Below, in pieces: positions 24,007-35,084 of a stretch of DNA of 64,000 nt. How positions within the stretch are numbered: the first letter of the stretch is position 1; each line of letters starts with the position of its first letter. The notes beneath the pieces are model-generated. The model ran no database searches, was not told where the DNA came from, and worked only from the letters and a program-made list of their open reading frames with translations. The translations under genes and the position numbers were made by a program. The DNA is taken from contig LNKV01000025.1 in the NCBI GenBank assembly GCA_001465935.1, positions 763,609 through 827,608 of the forward strand. The letters run 5' to 3'. The DNA is from Clarireedia homoeocarpa (lineage: Eukaryota; Ascomycota; Leotiomycetes; Helotiales; Rutstroemiaceae).

Positions 24007-24446
24007 ATCTAATCTAGCATCTCAGCAACCAGCATCGCGCATCTAGAGAAACGCGTTCCTGTAACGAAGTGGTCCGTAGGGTTCAAAGGTTAATGGATGG
24101 CCGCGGATTGGTCGGGATCGGGGGGTTCGAGAATACATGTCATGCTAATTGTTACGAGGTTGGTGTAGCCTGATATCGGTGTCATCCCTCATCCCTCATC
24201 CCTCAGCACAGCGCTCATCACTCATCATCATTTGCACCTTTTTGATTGACATAAGATGAAAGGCGAAAATAGGCCAATCTTGCATAACGTGTGGTAACAG
24301 AATAGAACTTGGTGTGATTCAAAATGATTGGAGCAGACTTGACCTGCCAATGATGTGTGTACGAAGGTATATCGTAAGTCTGATGATTCACTTTGAAGCC
24401 TTTGATACACACTCACCTACCTACTTTGGACAGTACAAGCCGGAAG

Positions 24447-24484
<38 letters not shown>
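24447..24484. repeat. Poly-A tract of 38 bases
   Basis: The adenine run is uninterrupted. No retroposed gene precedes it, so I take it as a homopolymer and not as the tail of an inserted cDNA. Confidence 0.85.
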
Positions 24485-24485
<1 letters not shown>

Positions 24486-24510
24486 AAGAAAATGAAGGAC
24501 TAATTATAAA

Positions 24511-24600
24511 CCATCATCCAGCATCATCCAGCATCATCCAGCATCATCCAGCATCACCCAGCATCACCCAGCATCACCCAGCATCACCCAGCATCATCAT
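24511..24600. repeat. 10-bp tandem repeat GCATCATCCA/GCATCACCCA
   Basis: Nine tandem 10-bp units form two blocks that differ by one base (CATC versus CACC). The block structure shows stepwise local duplication. Confidence 0.9.
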
Positions 24601-25440
24601 CGTCATCAGGGTGGGTGGCGAATTGCAGCTTTGGACCGTTGAGAGTGTTATCTTCCCGGTTCTCATTTGTGCCCGTGCCTGGCAGTTGCAGCACAGCATA
24701 GCACAGCACAGCACAGGAAAAATGAAGCCTTTTCCTTCCTAGTCTTACAAAAGTCGTTGAAAAAATGAGAGAAGCCGTGTGCAGAAATGATGACGTTCCC
24801 TGAGCGATTCTGGACGGCCATTCGTTGGCTGGCTGGCCCCCTGAGACCTCATTTTTTTTTTTTTTTTCGGACGGGTTCGATGGGAAGTAGCGGGTTTCCA
24901 GTGAGTGTGAGTTAAATGTGTCGGACCTCGGGTAGCATGGCGGCGACGGTGGAAGGCATGGGAAAGCATGGGAAAGCATGGAAAGCAGGGCAAGCAGGGA
25001 AGGCAGGGAATAGAATCACTTGTACCAATGAAAATTGGAGGAAAAGGGTGAAGGCTGCATTCTGATTCGCTGGATGGGAGGTCTTGTATACAGGTAAGAT
25101 GGATTTGGGCGGAACGAAGTGGTCGGAATTGTAAAGACAAATAAAGTGAGCAAATAATGATGAAATGAATAGAAGCTGATCTCTCATGGCTCATGGCACA
25201 TGGCTCATCTCTCATGGCTCATGGCTCATGGCTCATCTCTCATAGCTCATCTCTCACCTCTCATCTCTCATGGTTTACGAAAGTATTGCTCATCTCATCG
25301 CTCGTACGGGTACGGACGGGTCCAGTCCAGATATCCAAGAGCATGGCTGGGTCGGTGTTGCTGGCGGCTGGTCCTTGGTCGCCGGTGCCCATGGGATCCA
25401 TCTCTGCGCTTTTACCGTACAGTAGAGTAGAGTACAGGAC

Positions 25441-25528
25441 ATAACCACATAACCACATAACCACATAACCACATAACCACATAACCACATAACCACATAA
25501 CCACATAACCACATAACCACATAACCAC
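25441..25528. repeat. 8-bp tandem repeat ATAACCAC
   Basis: Eleven near-perfect copies of an eight-base unit. One minus-strand frame reads as a Leu-Cys-Gly-Tyr-Val repeat, which I regard as chance. Confidence 0.92.
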
Positions 25529-25740
25529 CACATAACCACCCAACTAACCACTTTTACCATTTGAGCTTCATCCATCATCCATCCCATCATCCATCATCCA
25601 ATCTGGAGAGAGCTCAAGCCACTTTACTAGGGCGGGATGAGAAGGAAAAAGAGGAGATTGGATTGGATTGGATTTGCTTTGATTTGATTTGCTTTGAATT
25701 TTATTTGATTTTTGATTTTTGATTTTTTTTTTTTTAATCT

Positions 25741-27432
25741 ACTAGTAATCTAGCACTTAGCGACTTTGCACCCTCGCACCCTCGCTCGGAACTTGCAAAA
25801 GTCCAACGTGCAAGTGTCTCCACTTCACCCAAAAATCCACCCCCATTCACCCCCATTCACCCCATTTCACCCAACCACATCCATCGCTTTCTCCTCCTTC
25901 CTCCACTCTACACCCTCTACACCCTCGACACCCTCACCCTCACCCTCCTCCCAACCTTCCAACCCTCCCAACCCTCCATCTCCAACCTGGCAACCTGAAC
26001 CCTACCACTTCGCACTTACTTAGTACACAACACTCATACCCTGCCCTACCTTACCCTACCTTCCCTTACCTTGCCTCGTACCTCTTGTCTCTTTCCTCAC
26101 TCCTCCACCACTCAACTGCACCGTCCTTGCCCTACCTTAATACCGATCCCGCCCTTCTCGACCTTGACCCCGTTCTTTTCCTTCTTTTTCTTCTCTTCAT
26201 CCAAACGCCTTCTCCTTCCTTTACCAGGTGAAAGTCTTTGAGATCATCAGACATCTCTTCTACTACTACCTCTGTCCTACGACGACCATCGAAACTTCTT
26301 CTTCATCTTCGACAATCGAATTCGTTCCAAACTTCCAAAGTTCCTCGTTGCTCCGTTGCCCGTTTCCTTCTCCCGTGCTCCCATCTATCCCCCCCCCCCC
26401 CCGATAGACACGACTTCGATTCAACACTCCTACCAATTTCGACTTTGATATTAGGTCTACACGTCCTATATTACCTGTTTCAACACGACTACTCATATCG
26501 CGCATTGAACAAGAGGAATTGAGTATCTCACACGCAAAGCCTTTATTCTTCTTTTACGGACTTCATTGTCAAGAAAAGGTTCGTTGTGGCTTTTCTTTGC
26601 CTTCGCATCTCAACCTCTTCCCCTCCCCCCGGCTTGTTTTGATTCCGGACAACCGCTATACCACTTCGCCTTCCGCTATACCACCTTCCGACATTCCGAC
26701 AATACAACCTCACCACACATTTTCAATCACAAAGCTTATATCGATTATGAAGTCGAGTAATATATGAGCGGCGTGGTTTTCCGTCTTCTCGCAACATTGA
26801 AACTCTCAAAACGCTATTCGACTCACGCGCTCTTGGTGCCCCCCATCATCCTTCTGCATTTCGAGAGACAGTCGCATCTTTGTCACATCATCACACTATC
26901 TTCGGCGTATCAGATTCGGCACAGACTCCCGTTTATCAAACCTATATTTATATTATGCACTTACACTAACTCTCCAAAAGAATTAAGCTAGGATTCCAGG
27001 GACCTGACATCTTTTCACGCCGCATGATTGCTTTGTCCTAGGGCTTCGTGGTTTCGTTTCCATCCACTTCTCCTCCTTCTCGACGATCCTCGCGCAAACG
27101 CATTACGCTTCTTTTCGGTTACATCATTTGCAATTACCATTGCAGTTCATACAAAAGTTTTGACAGAAATTGTTCAGAACCTTTGATCTATGGCGGATAC
27201 ACAACAATAGATTTCCTACAGACTTCACTCCCCCCGAACAACGACTCTTTGTCGCTTTAACAACCGCAGACGGACATATATCTCCCCCCCCCAACGCTCT
27301 CGAAATATTAGCAGTCGGCTTTTTGCTTGATCAATCAGCTTACTACTATCACTTTCCAGAGCAAGAAGCAATTTCTTGCTACCGACTAGATTCAATAGGA
27401 TCTACGTCGGCCTCTCGAAACTTTCGCCCATC
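25741..27432 (+). promoter_or_regulatory. Pyrimidine-rich upstream region / probable 5' leader of cyclin gene
   Basis: The plus strand is strongly C/T-rich from about 25.76 to 27.4 kb, as is common before highly regulated fungal genes. If transcribed, it holds upstream ORFs. One of six codons at 26747-26767 ends in a TGA that overlaps the ATG of the next (75 codons, 26764-26991). No long frame precedes the cyclin start. Neither the transcription start nor any leader intron can be fixed from sequence alone. Confidence 0.45.
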
Positions 27433-28425
27433 ATGCTTCCCGGAGGTGTTTGTGCTCACCTGGATTATGAGATTGAGGATATGACGGAGTATGTGGCTGA
27501 AATGGCACAGAGGCTCGTCTTTCCCGGCTCTCCAGTTACGGCACCTTTCCGCAAGTTTGTCTCTGGATTACTGTCATCCACCCGACTTCCACACACCACA
27601 ATTCTTCTCGGCATGAACTATCTTGCGCGACGCATCAATATGCTCAAGAGTGCATCTGTTGGTACAATCAAGATGAGTGATGGTCAGGTCTGGCGCCTCT
27701 TGACCATTGGGTTGCTTCTTGGGAGCAAATTTTTGGACGACAACACCTTCCAAAATAAGTCCTGGTCAGAAGTCAGTGGAATTCCGGTTTCTGAACTTAA
27801 CGCGTTGGAACACGACTGGTTGGAGGACTTGAACTGGAACTTGTACGTCAATCTCGACGAGAGCGCCGACTACCAAGCATGGTTGACCAACTGGAAAGAC
27901 TGGTCGGCAGCTAAGAAGAAGGAACGCACCATTACCCATGATCGTCTATCTGCTGCACCTCTTGCTCCGATCGACACCAATGTTCCTCGCGTTCGTCCAT
28001 ACGCACAACCATACAGCGCTTTCACGAAGAGCGCCTCACGGGAGCGACAACAGTATGTGCCATATGATCACTCTGCTTGGGTCAACTCGTATCCAACTCC
28101 TCATCTTACGCCTCCGTCTGCTTCAGACTCTGGTGTTACCACCCCAGAGTATATGAGTGCCACAGGTGGCGGACCTCAATATGATTGGTCTCTGTTCAAT
28201 CAATATGCTGCCAGACATTACCAACAACCTCATGGAGGATACATGCACCCCCGCATTGCTTCATATCAAACTCCGTTCTCTCACCACTACGGTAACCCAT
28301 ATAATAGCATCTGGGGCGACCCAACCGTGGCAGATTGCAACTGCAATGCATGTGGACCTCAGCCCAAACAATCCTACTTCATGGCTCATCATCCATATGG
28401 AGGATCTCAAGCTGTTGTAGGCTAA
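27433..28425 (+). CDS. Pho85-type cyclin (PCL/Clg1-like)
   Basis: From the first in-frame ATG (MLPGGVCAHLDYEIED) the intronless frame encodes 330 residues. The same frame is open to about 27376 but has no earlier ATG. The cyclin box covers about residues 15-140: FVSGLLSSTRLPHTTILLGM, then VWRLLTIGLLLGSKFLDDNT, KSWSEVSGIPVSELNALE and LEDLNWNLYV. LLLGSKFLDDNTF is the signature of PCL-family cyclins that activate the Pho85/Pho85-like CDK in phosphate, glycogen and growth control. The overall form is closest to Clg1. The C-terminal half is Pro/Tyr/Gln/His-rich and of low complexity, as in fungal Clg1 homologues. Homologues often have a longer N-terminus, so a missed upstream exon is possible. The very long non-coding upstream region is unusual. 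Confidence 0.88.
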   Translation: MLPGGVCAHLDYEIEDMTEYVAEMAQRLVFPGSPVTAPFRKFVSGLLSSTRLPHTTILLGMNYLARRINMLKSASVGTIKMSDGQVWRLLTIGLLLGSKFLDDNTFQNKSWSEVSGIPVSELNALEHDWLEDLNWNLYVNLDESADYQAWLTNWKDWSAAKKKERTITHDRLSAAPLAPIDTNVPRVRPYAQPYSAFTKSASRERQQYVPYDHSAWVNSYPTPHLTPPSASDSGVTTPEYMSATGGGPQYDWSLFNQYAARHYQQPHGGYMHPRIASYQTPFSHHYGNPYNSIWGDPTVADCNCNACGPQPKQSYFMAHHPYGGSQAVVG

Positions 28426-29761
28426 TTGTTTGCGTTGGAATAGGTACTGTGTCTCCCGTCAGCTTCACACTCATGTTCGAGATCAACAACTCTACGTCTA
28501 ATTTTACACATGCGGATACACCTTGTGGCCTAGTTGCACCATCATAAAAGTCTTTTTTTTTTTTTTTTTTTCTTCTTCCGGTTTCTCCTTCTCGCGTCGA
28601 GGCACCGCGCTCATTACGTTTAAAAGAGGTGTTGTCACGATCCATCTAGTCATTCAAATCTTAAGGATCGCTCGATAATAAACATGGATTATCATGTCCA
28701 ACAATTCACGATCTCGAGTCGCGTTGCACCTTCCCGGTGGCTGCCTCGATCTTACGACTTTGTTTTTTTACATTATACGGCGTTATTTCAGCGAATTTAG
28801 ATATTTCCTTTGTTATTCAAAATAGGGCGACGGCATGGCACTGGGATTGGTTTGGTCTGGTGTTTGGGCTTTGCATGAGATTCTTGGCCTTTTTCGCTTC
28901 CGCTTTTCTCGGTTTTTTGCACATTTATTTCGTTTCTTTTGCACATTTTGCTTTCTAGACTTCGGCTCACCATAAATGGCCGACAAAAAATCACCTCCTG
29001 GCAGTCTCAACCTGGCTAGCCACCTGAAAAATTGTAATTAGGCGCTTCTTGTTTTTCTCGCCTTTTCTCGACTCGATTTCGCAAACTGTTGGTGGCAGAT
29101 TTCGAGCACTTTCTTGTACTATGGAAGGGGGGAGGGGGGTTTCTTGGATCTTTTCCGTCGACTTCTCATAATGAGGGAGTGATTGGCATGCACAAAATGG
29201 ATGGGATATCTGGCATGGAAATTGCGTTGTGTGGCTTTGGGTTTCAATTCGAAATTTCACAGATGAGGTACGATCTTACCTCTCAGCTCTAATGAGCCTC
29301 TTAAAGACATGGGGAAACATTTGGGAGACAATACGAGCATGGCATTTGAGAGTTTTTTTTATTTTATTTTATTTTATTTTTTTTTTTGTTGTTGTTTTTG
29401 AGGTGTTTGTTTTCGCATGAAAGATTGGGAATATGGAGGGGAAAATTATACAATTTCTCGCGGGTTCTATTTTCTACTATGGCTGGAGCTTTCTAAAGAT
29501 GAGATTGGGCCGGGAAATAAGGCTGTTTTTTTGGTTTGGCAGAACTGTTTTTTTTTTTTTTTTTTTCTCAATGGCATACGTGCACTTGGCAACAAAGGTT
29601 GCATTTCAAACTTCGAAGGGGGAAAAAAATCTTTCATGATATACCTTAAGGTCTAGGGTTGCAGCTTGGACTCTGGATAAACAAAGATTCTTTTTACGAT
29701 ACGAAATTATGATGGGTTTTTGATATCCTGGAGGGCTACTTGTACCTCCTTTTTTTCTTTT

Positions 29762-29763
<2 letters not shown>

Positions 29764-29818
<55 letters not shown>
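29764..29818. repeat. Poly-T tract of 55 bases
   Basis: A long uninterrupted thymine run, preceded by shorter T stretches with single C interruptions. Confidence 0.85.
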
Positions 29819-31237
29819 CGAGGGCAATTCAATGGAAGGGGTCATGGTCGTCTGTGATGTATGCTTGGAGGGCGTGTTATTATAGGAGGGTGTGAATTGG
29901 GGAAGGAATAGGAGGAACATATTCAGATAGAATAGGGGGGCCACGTGAGGAGTGGCGGAAATAGGACGACCTTTAGATTAATGGAAAACTTCATTGTCTT
30001 CGTCTCAATATGCATTCTGAAAATTAGTTGTACTCTTTAGCATGCCGTTGGCTTTGTGACCATGGACCTCGTTACCCAACCGCCTGATCCAACCCCTCCC
30101 AACTTTTCCTCGTAACGTTTTCCTCGACGACATTCACCCACTGCATACTTCTCATCTCTTGATACTCATGGTTAGCTGTGTGCCTGGTGTCTTTCTAACC
30201 TTGGAGGCAGACAGTGGTCGAGGATCATTTGCAGTTTACGAGACACCTCTTTATAACATTAGGCTTCTGATGATGATGATGAGCAATGAATGAGTGAAAT
30301 ACAATCATCGATTTTGACTTTTTACAAAAAGGCAGCGAACGGCATGTATGCCATGCAATGCAATGCAATGTAATGACAGCAAGGAGCTGGCGGATAACAA
30401 TAAGGACCGCTGCTGGGTGTGTGTGAGTAAGAGTAATTTTTTGGTCCTTATGAGGAAGAGTTCGTAGGGGTTGGGAGGTTGGGGAAAGGGTTGGTTTGGT
30501 TTCATGCTAATTGAAGTTGAGGTGTGTATGTATGTATGTATGTACTGTATATCTTGCTTGGACTTCCTTTTTAATTAGTCGCCAGGCCAGGACAGCACAG
30601 CACAGGACAGGACATGTATCATACTTAATCACAGAGAGAATCAATCTATCAGGTGACTGCTGGCAGCTGCTGATCCTGCATATCTATTCTAAGTTAACTG
30701 CTGCGCTGCTGTTATTCCTGCTACACTACATACACTACACGGCTAGCTATCTCACCTCACTGAGTCGAGTCGAGATGAGGTGGTACTTCTTCTGCGTGAG
30801 ATTTAAAAGGTGGTATAGTATAGTATAGTATAGTATGCACTCGTAGATGGTCATGGTCATGGTCATGGTCATTACTTTCCTCCATTCAGTCTTGCGGACT
30901 TGACTTGAAATCTGCCTCTGCCCGTCTCGGGAGGTGGGTGGGTGCTTTTATCTCGCAGCTTGCTTGGGCTTGGATGCCGCCGTCTCAATCTACTTTCTAA
31001 ATATATGATATGATCGATAGCTGGATGGATGGATACGGGTTAGGAATAAGTATGGCCTGGCCCATTATTCACTAACTACAGTAGCATGGGTTGGGTGCCG
31101 TTACTTTTCCGCTATCTGCTGTTCGGTTTTGGGACGGCTATCACCTACTCGCCCTCTCGTCTGGTTCTTTGTGGTGGCAGATATGTTCTAGGATAACGAT
31201 TTTGGGGAGCTAATGCGTTCGAACTTGCTCATGGAAT

Positions 31238-31239
<2 letters not shown>

Positions 31240-31278
<39 letters not shown>
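31240..31278. repeat. (AG)n microsatellite
   Basis: About nineteen perfect dinucleotide units. Confidence 0.92.
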
Positions 31279-31281
<3 letters not shown>

Positions 31282-31373
31282 CACTGTCGGTTCAGTATAT
31301 TCACTGAACTACAGGAAAAATATTACAGGATACTGAACTACGGAAGAGGGACTACAGGACATAGGATACTCGC

Positions 31374-31641
31374 TGTAGTATAGCAATTAGTACGGGAGAG
31401 AAGTTCTATATAGTCCAACTCTCCCTCCCACCTAGTTTAGAAGAATTAACCCGATTCAACTGCACTACTTGGTCTATATACGTGACTAAGTGTGGTGCCA
31501 CGAATCGGTCCCATTATCGGACCAACACTGATCAGTGTTGCGCGCACAGATCAGATCGATTACATTTACTTTACAGTTACTTAACAACTACTTTATATCA
31601 CTTTACTTTATCTACCTCGTCGACAACCTACTTCTCAAACA
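31374..31641 (+). mobile_element. Possible 5' LTR of a degenerate retrotransposon
   Basis: The 268-bp stretch starts TGTAGTAT and ends CTCAAACA, giving the TG..CA ends of LTRs. It lies directly before the gag-like frame. The palindromic CACTGATCAGTG near 31526 fits an LTR but is not specific. I see no matching 3' LTR in the window, so the boundaries are inferred from the ends only. Confidence 0.35.
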
Positions 31642-33400
31642 ATAGCGAACCAAGGGGAACCAAGCTCATGGAGACCCTACAAGCAACCACCACCCCCAGC
31701 AGGGAGCACCTACACCAACAACTACTACGACAACAATCAAGAACAAACGGCATGGGAGGAAGAAGCCAGCGAGGCAACCAAAGGAAACGGAAAGGAACCC
31801 GCCAAACAAGAAGATGAAGAAGAACTATTCGATCCGGAAGAAGCAGAAAGAGAACAACTCCGAGAATATATCAATACGAAAATATACGAATACCTTGACA
31901 TGAAAGCATACAAAAAATACCTATGGGAATACTTCTCTGAGGACTTTACAAACTGGGAACCATGTCATTTCAAGGAATTTGGGAGAAAACAGATGATAGA
32001 ACTACAAATAGTACTTATGGAACGTGGAGTGCTAGTCCGGAAACCATGGAGACTCTCACTCCATGTAGCACTTGCTTCCACAGTTGCCAATTGGAAGGAA
32101 TAGACCAACCAAGAGATCCTGGACTTGGATAATACTAATATGGATATCAAATCCAGAAAGATCTACACGAGACTCAAGAAGCTCCAAGGACTCGACCCGA
32201 TATTAGGGACAGGAAGAGCGATGAGTGTATATGAAGGTGATTCGATATCAGACAGGACTACTACTATGCCAGGATTCTATATACAATCATCACCTACACC
32301 TAGATCACCACCAATTAGGCCACAAGCAACAGCCTCAGATTATCCACCTAATGACCCAACTCCTAAGAACGAGTCATCGGATGCCGATGATCCAATAGGG
32401 ATCCTATATAACGACAGAAGACAAGGGTATGAAGAGGAACCACGAGGACAGAGAAGAGAACCAACTAATCAATCTTATAATGAACGACGTGAAGCGCCTA
32501 CTCATCACTACCAACACAGAATGGATTATGCACAGTATGATTGGCAACCGGCTGAAGATCGATACTACCATCGGCCACCTGTAAGACCATCCGCAAATCG
32601 ACTATCTGCAAGATAGTGTAACTCGGGACATAGGAGGCAAGCAAGCAACTCCGGAAAAGGTCGATGACTCCGATGGGTCCTTAACACCACCACCTTCAAG
32701 CGATGACGAAAATGATGCTGACAACAAAGATGAAGCCGGTCAGAAGGTTCATACTAGTACAGAAGATATTCTCGATGCTCAAGAGGACAATAAGAGTGAG
32801 GCTGATGAACAAATGAGTAACGTTGAAGGATAATATAATGGATATAGAGAGCAGTACTTCACGTTTGATAATGGAAGGAGGTACAACAAAATGATTATAA
32901 AATTGGGGGAGGATTTGTCTTTACTGCGTTTGGGAGTTCAATTTTCGACCATCCGCAAGAAATGATCCGCAACTATCCGTAAGACCATACGCAAGTTACA
33001 GGAATAATCCGCAACCACCCACAACCTTTGAAGACCAACTACGAGCAACTGGCCAAGTGTCAACAGAAGATGATTACCGAGTGCCTGTCTACAGGCCAGA
33101 AAAGAACTTTTCTCGAGAACTCATAAACATATCAAAGATGTACACACCAACTGCGAAATACAGCGGAAGCGACGATGATAGCTTTGATCAAAAGCTTAAG
33201 ATCTTTCACAGCATCTGCGCCCGAGCAGCATTACCAGAGGAGGGATTAACAGCAGCTCTACCCACAATGCTCACCGGCGACGCAGAGACTTAATACTTCT
33301 GGTCACAAAGAAACCCCCTTCGAGCTAACTTCAACGATATGTGCAAAATGCTGAAGAACTACTTCGAAGGAAAGGAACACAACCGACAGTCACCCAGTAG
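31642..33400 (+). mobile_element. Degenerate LTR-retrotransposon gag remnant
   Basis: One frame runs from about 31645 to 32616, broken by a single TAG at 32101 (ANWKE-stop-TNQEIL). It begins PYKQPPPPAGSTYTNNYYDN, a start often seen in fungal gag-like ORFs, and encodes acidic, Gln/Asn-rich sequence. A +1 shift at about 32613 leads to another acidic block ending at 32833. A further segment from 33057 has the Ty3/gypsy gag pattern: KYSGSDDDSFDQKLKIFHSI, then ALPTMLTGD, an in-frame TAA, and NFNDMCKMLKNYFEGKEHNR. No protease, reverse transcriptase or integrase is present, and the sequence breaks off next to a (CTTT)n tract. It is a dead, truncated copy. Both in-frame stops could come from CAA or CAG by C-to-T change. 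Confidence 0.75.
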
Positions 33401-33497
33401 GTAGGTGGCTGTAATGCATATAGCGGAATCTGTATATGAATACTGCCTTTTCCTGGTACGATTCATTCAAATGTTATACTGTGTGTATGAATACGAC

Positions 33498-33552
<55 letters not shown>

Positions 33553-33583
33553 CTCTTTCTTTCTTTCTCACTTTCTTTCTCAC
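33498..33583. repeat. (CTTT)n microsatellite
   Basis: About twenty tetranucleotide units with a few C substitutions towards the right end. Confidence 0.9.
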
Positions 33584-35084
33584 TTACTGAGTACAGTACG
33601 TACAGCATAGTACAGTACATCCTGCCTGACATTATGAAAAGTTTCGATGAATATTTTATCGATCGTTGATCAACTCTCCACCATTATCATTGAGCTCATT
33701 CTTCTTGCTGCCAGTCTATAGTTTTGCACAAGAGATCTGAAGCTTGGGGAGCTGAACCTGTCTTTTTGAAGGATAGGTGGATGAATATACATACATGATG
33801 GGCGTGGGAACCTTATTAAGCCGCGCTTCAACTCGCGCAAATGTTTCTCGTATGTTCGATGGGAAAGAAGTTGCAGGTGGGGAGCTGGGGGTTGGTTATA
33901 TGTGAAGTGAAGATCGGGTGGAGAGAGAAGGAAGAGTAGTGAGTGGATGAGTGAAATTAGCAACGTCGATTTAGAAAGCATGTAAAAGCACCTAGAATAA
34001 GTTTTCTGGCAAGAAATAGCCATCGCATGTAGACTAGCGTGGCAGCTGGAACATGCTGCTCGTGGTGTTTGGCCTCTCGTGATAGCTTTTTCGCTCCTTG
34101 TATACCCGTCTATGTACCTACCCGGGTGGCTTGTTCTCAGAAGTAAGGTATAGATTATGTTGCGGACGATGGAAGTTGCTGTCGCTATCCTCTTTCTACT
34201 ACCACTACTTGTTCTCGCCACACAACTTCTTCCTGTTGTCTGTCTCATCTTCATTATTATCACTTGAGCTATGATCTGATTCCCTCATAGATAGGTTCCG
34301 TATAGCTCACTAAAGCAGAGTTAAAGAGAAAAGTATGGATATTCACTTAGATTTGGTAGACAGAGTGCGGAGGATGATAGAAGGGGAAGTATGTATATGG
34401 GAACACTTTGAGTTAGCTGCGAATAGCGCCAAACCCAGACTTCCACGGTGCTCTCTTGAGTATATCCTAATACGCACGATTATACCGAAGATATCACTAG
34501 ATTAAGTGTAAGAATACATCCAAAACATTCCTGCCCCCGCTCCCACCTCCCAAGAAGACTAACTATCCCATCCATCTTTCCACATCACTTTCACTATTAT
34601 AACCATCTCGAACGAGGTATTCAGGACATATATACTCCTCGTCTAAACAGACTTCTCCACATGTATCCATCACAAGTGTCGAAAGCTGATTTAGCAGCAG
34701 GAAGCGAACTACACCACGCCATACCACACCACACCGCACAGCATCACATCACATCACATCACATCACATCACACCCAGCAGGTGGCCAGCGAGCTAGCCA
34801 GCAACCGGATGAAATCTCAAGCTCAAGCGACGGATGTTTATTTTTGCACTCTGGGAAGTTTCTTCTTCTATTAGATCGGATCTGATCTGAGCTACTGTAG
34901 TCTTACACAGGTATTGATTTGCGTTTCAATTTTTTGCGCGTCTTCCTTCCATTCTTTGTACCACCACCAACCAGTCAATCAACGCCATTATAGGCAATAT
35001 CATATCATAACATTAATCGCGACCACCTCTTTTCGCCTTCCAAAAGTTAGTTGCTCTTCAACCTGCATCGTCCTACCTGGCTAC
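33584..35084. other. Intergenic region
   Basis: No supported gene. The 197-codon frame on the minus strand at 33670-34263 has no family resemblance and biased composition. A (CACAT)n repeat lies at 34741-34772. The right end holds the 3' region of RSC7. Confidence 0.5.
34741..34772. repeat. (CACAT)n pentanucleotide repeat
   Basis: Six perfect tandem five-base units. Confidence 0.85.

Larger units (their letters stand above)
17001..25740. other. Gene desert dense in simple repeats
   Basis: I find no gene over nearly 9 kb. Open frames are short, often driven by repeats, and overlap on both strands. The region is packed with short tandem arrays (listed separately), CACAG/GTACAG-rich tracts around 19.5-20.1 kb and 24.7 kb, and CTCATGG-type repeats near 25.19-25.27 kb. 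The nearest gene on the right is the cyclin at 27433, so some of this may be distal regulatory DNA or part of a long transcript leader. Confidence 0.5.
28426..31373. other. T-rich intergenic region
   Basis: No gene is recognisable. The plus strand has several long T runs (28552-28571, 29549-29566, 29764-29818) and an (AG)n tract at 31240-31278. GGTCAT and ATAGT repeats lie near 30.82-30.87 kb. The first few hundred bases should contain the 3' end of the cyclin transcript. Confidence 0.5.

Noticed and set aside
24447..24484. Poly-A tail of a retroposed gene
   Set aside because: No coding sequence or target-site duplication is found next to the run.
24511..25528. Regular arrays that might suggest CRISPR
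   Set aside because: Units are 8-10 bp and contiguous, without spacers, in a eukaryotic genome.
27376..27432. Upstream extension of the cyclin frame
   Set aside because: The frame is open, but there is no ATG before 27433, only a TTG, so I did not extend the coding region.
33670..34263. 197-codon minus-strand frame
   Set aside because: No motif, unusual His/Ser/Arg composition, and no exon structure around it.
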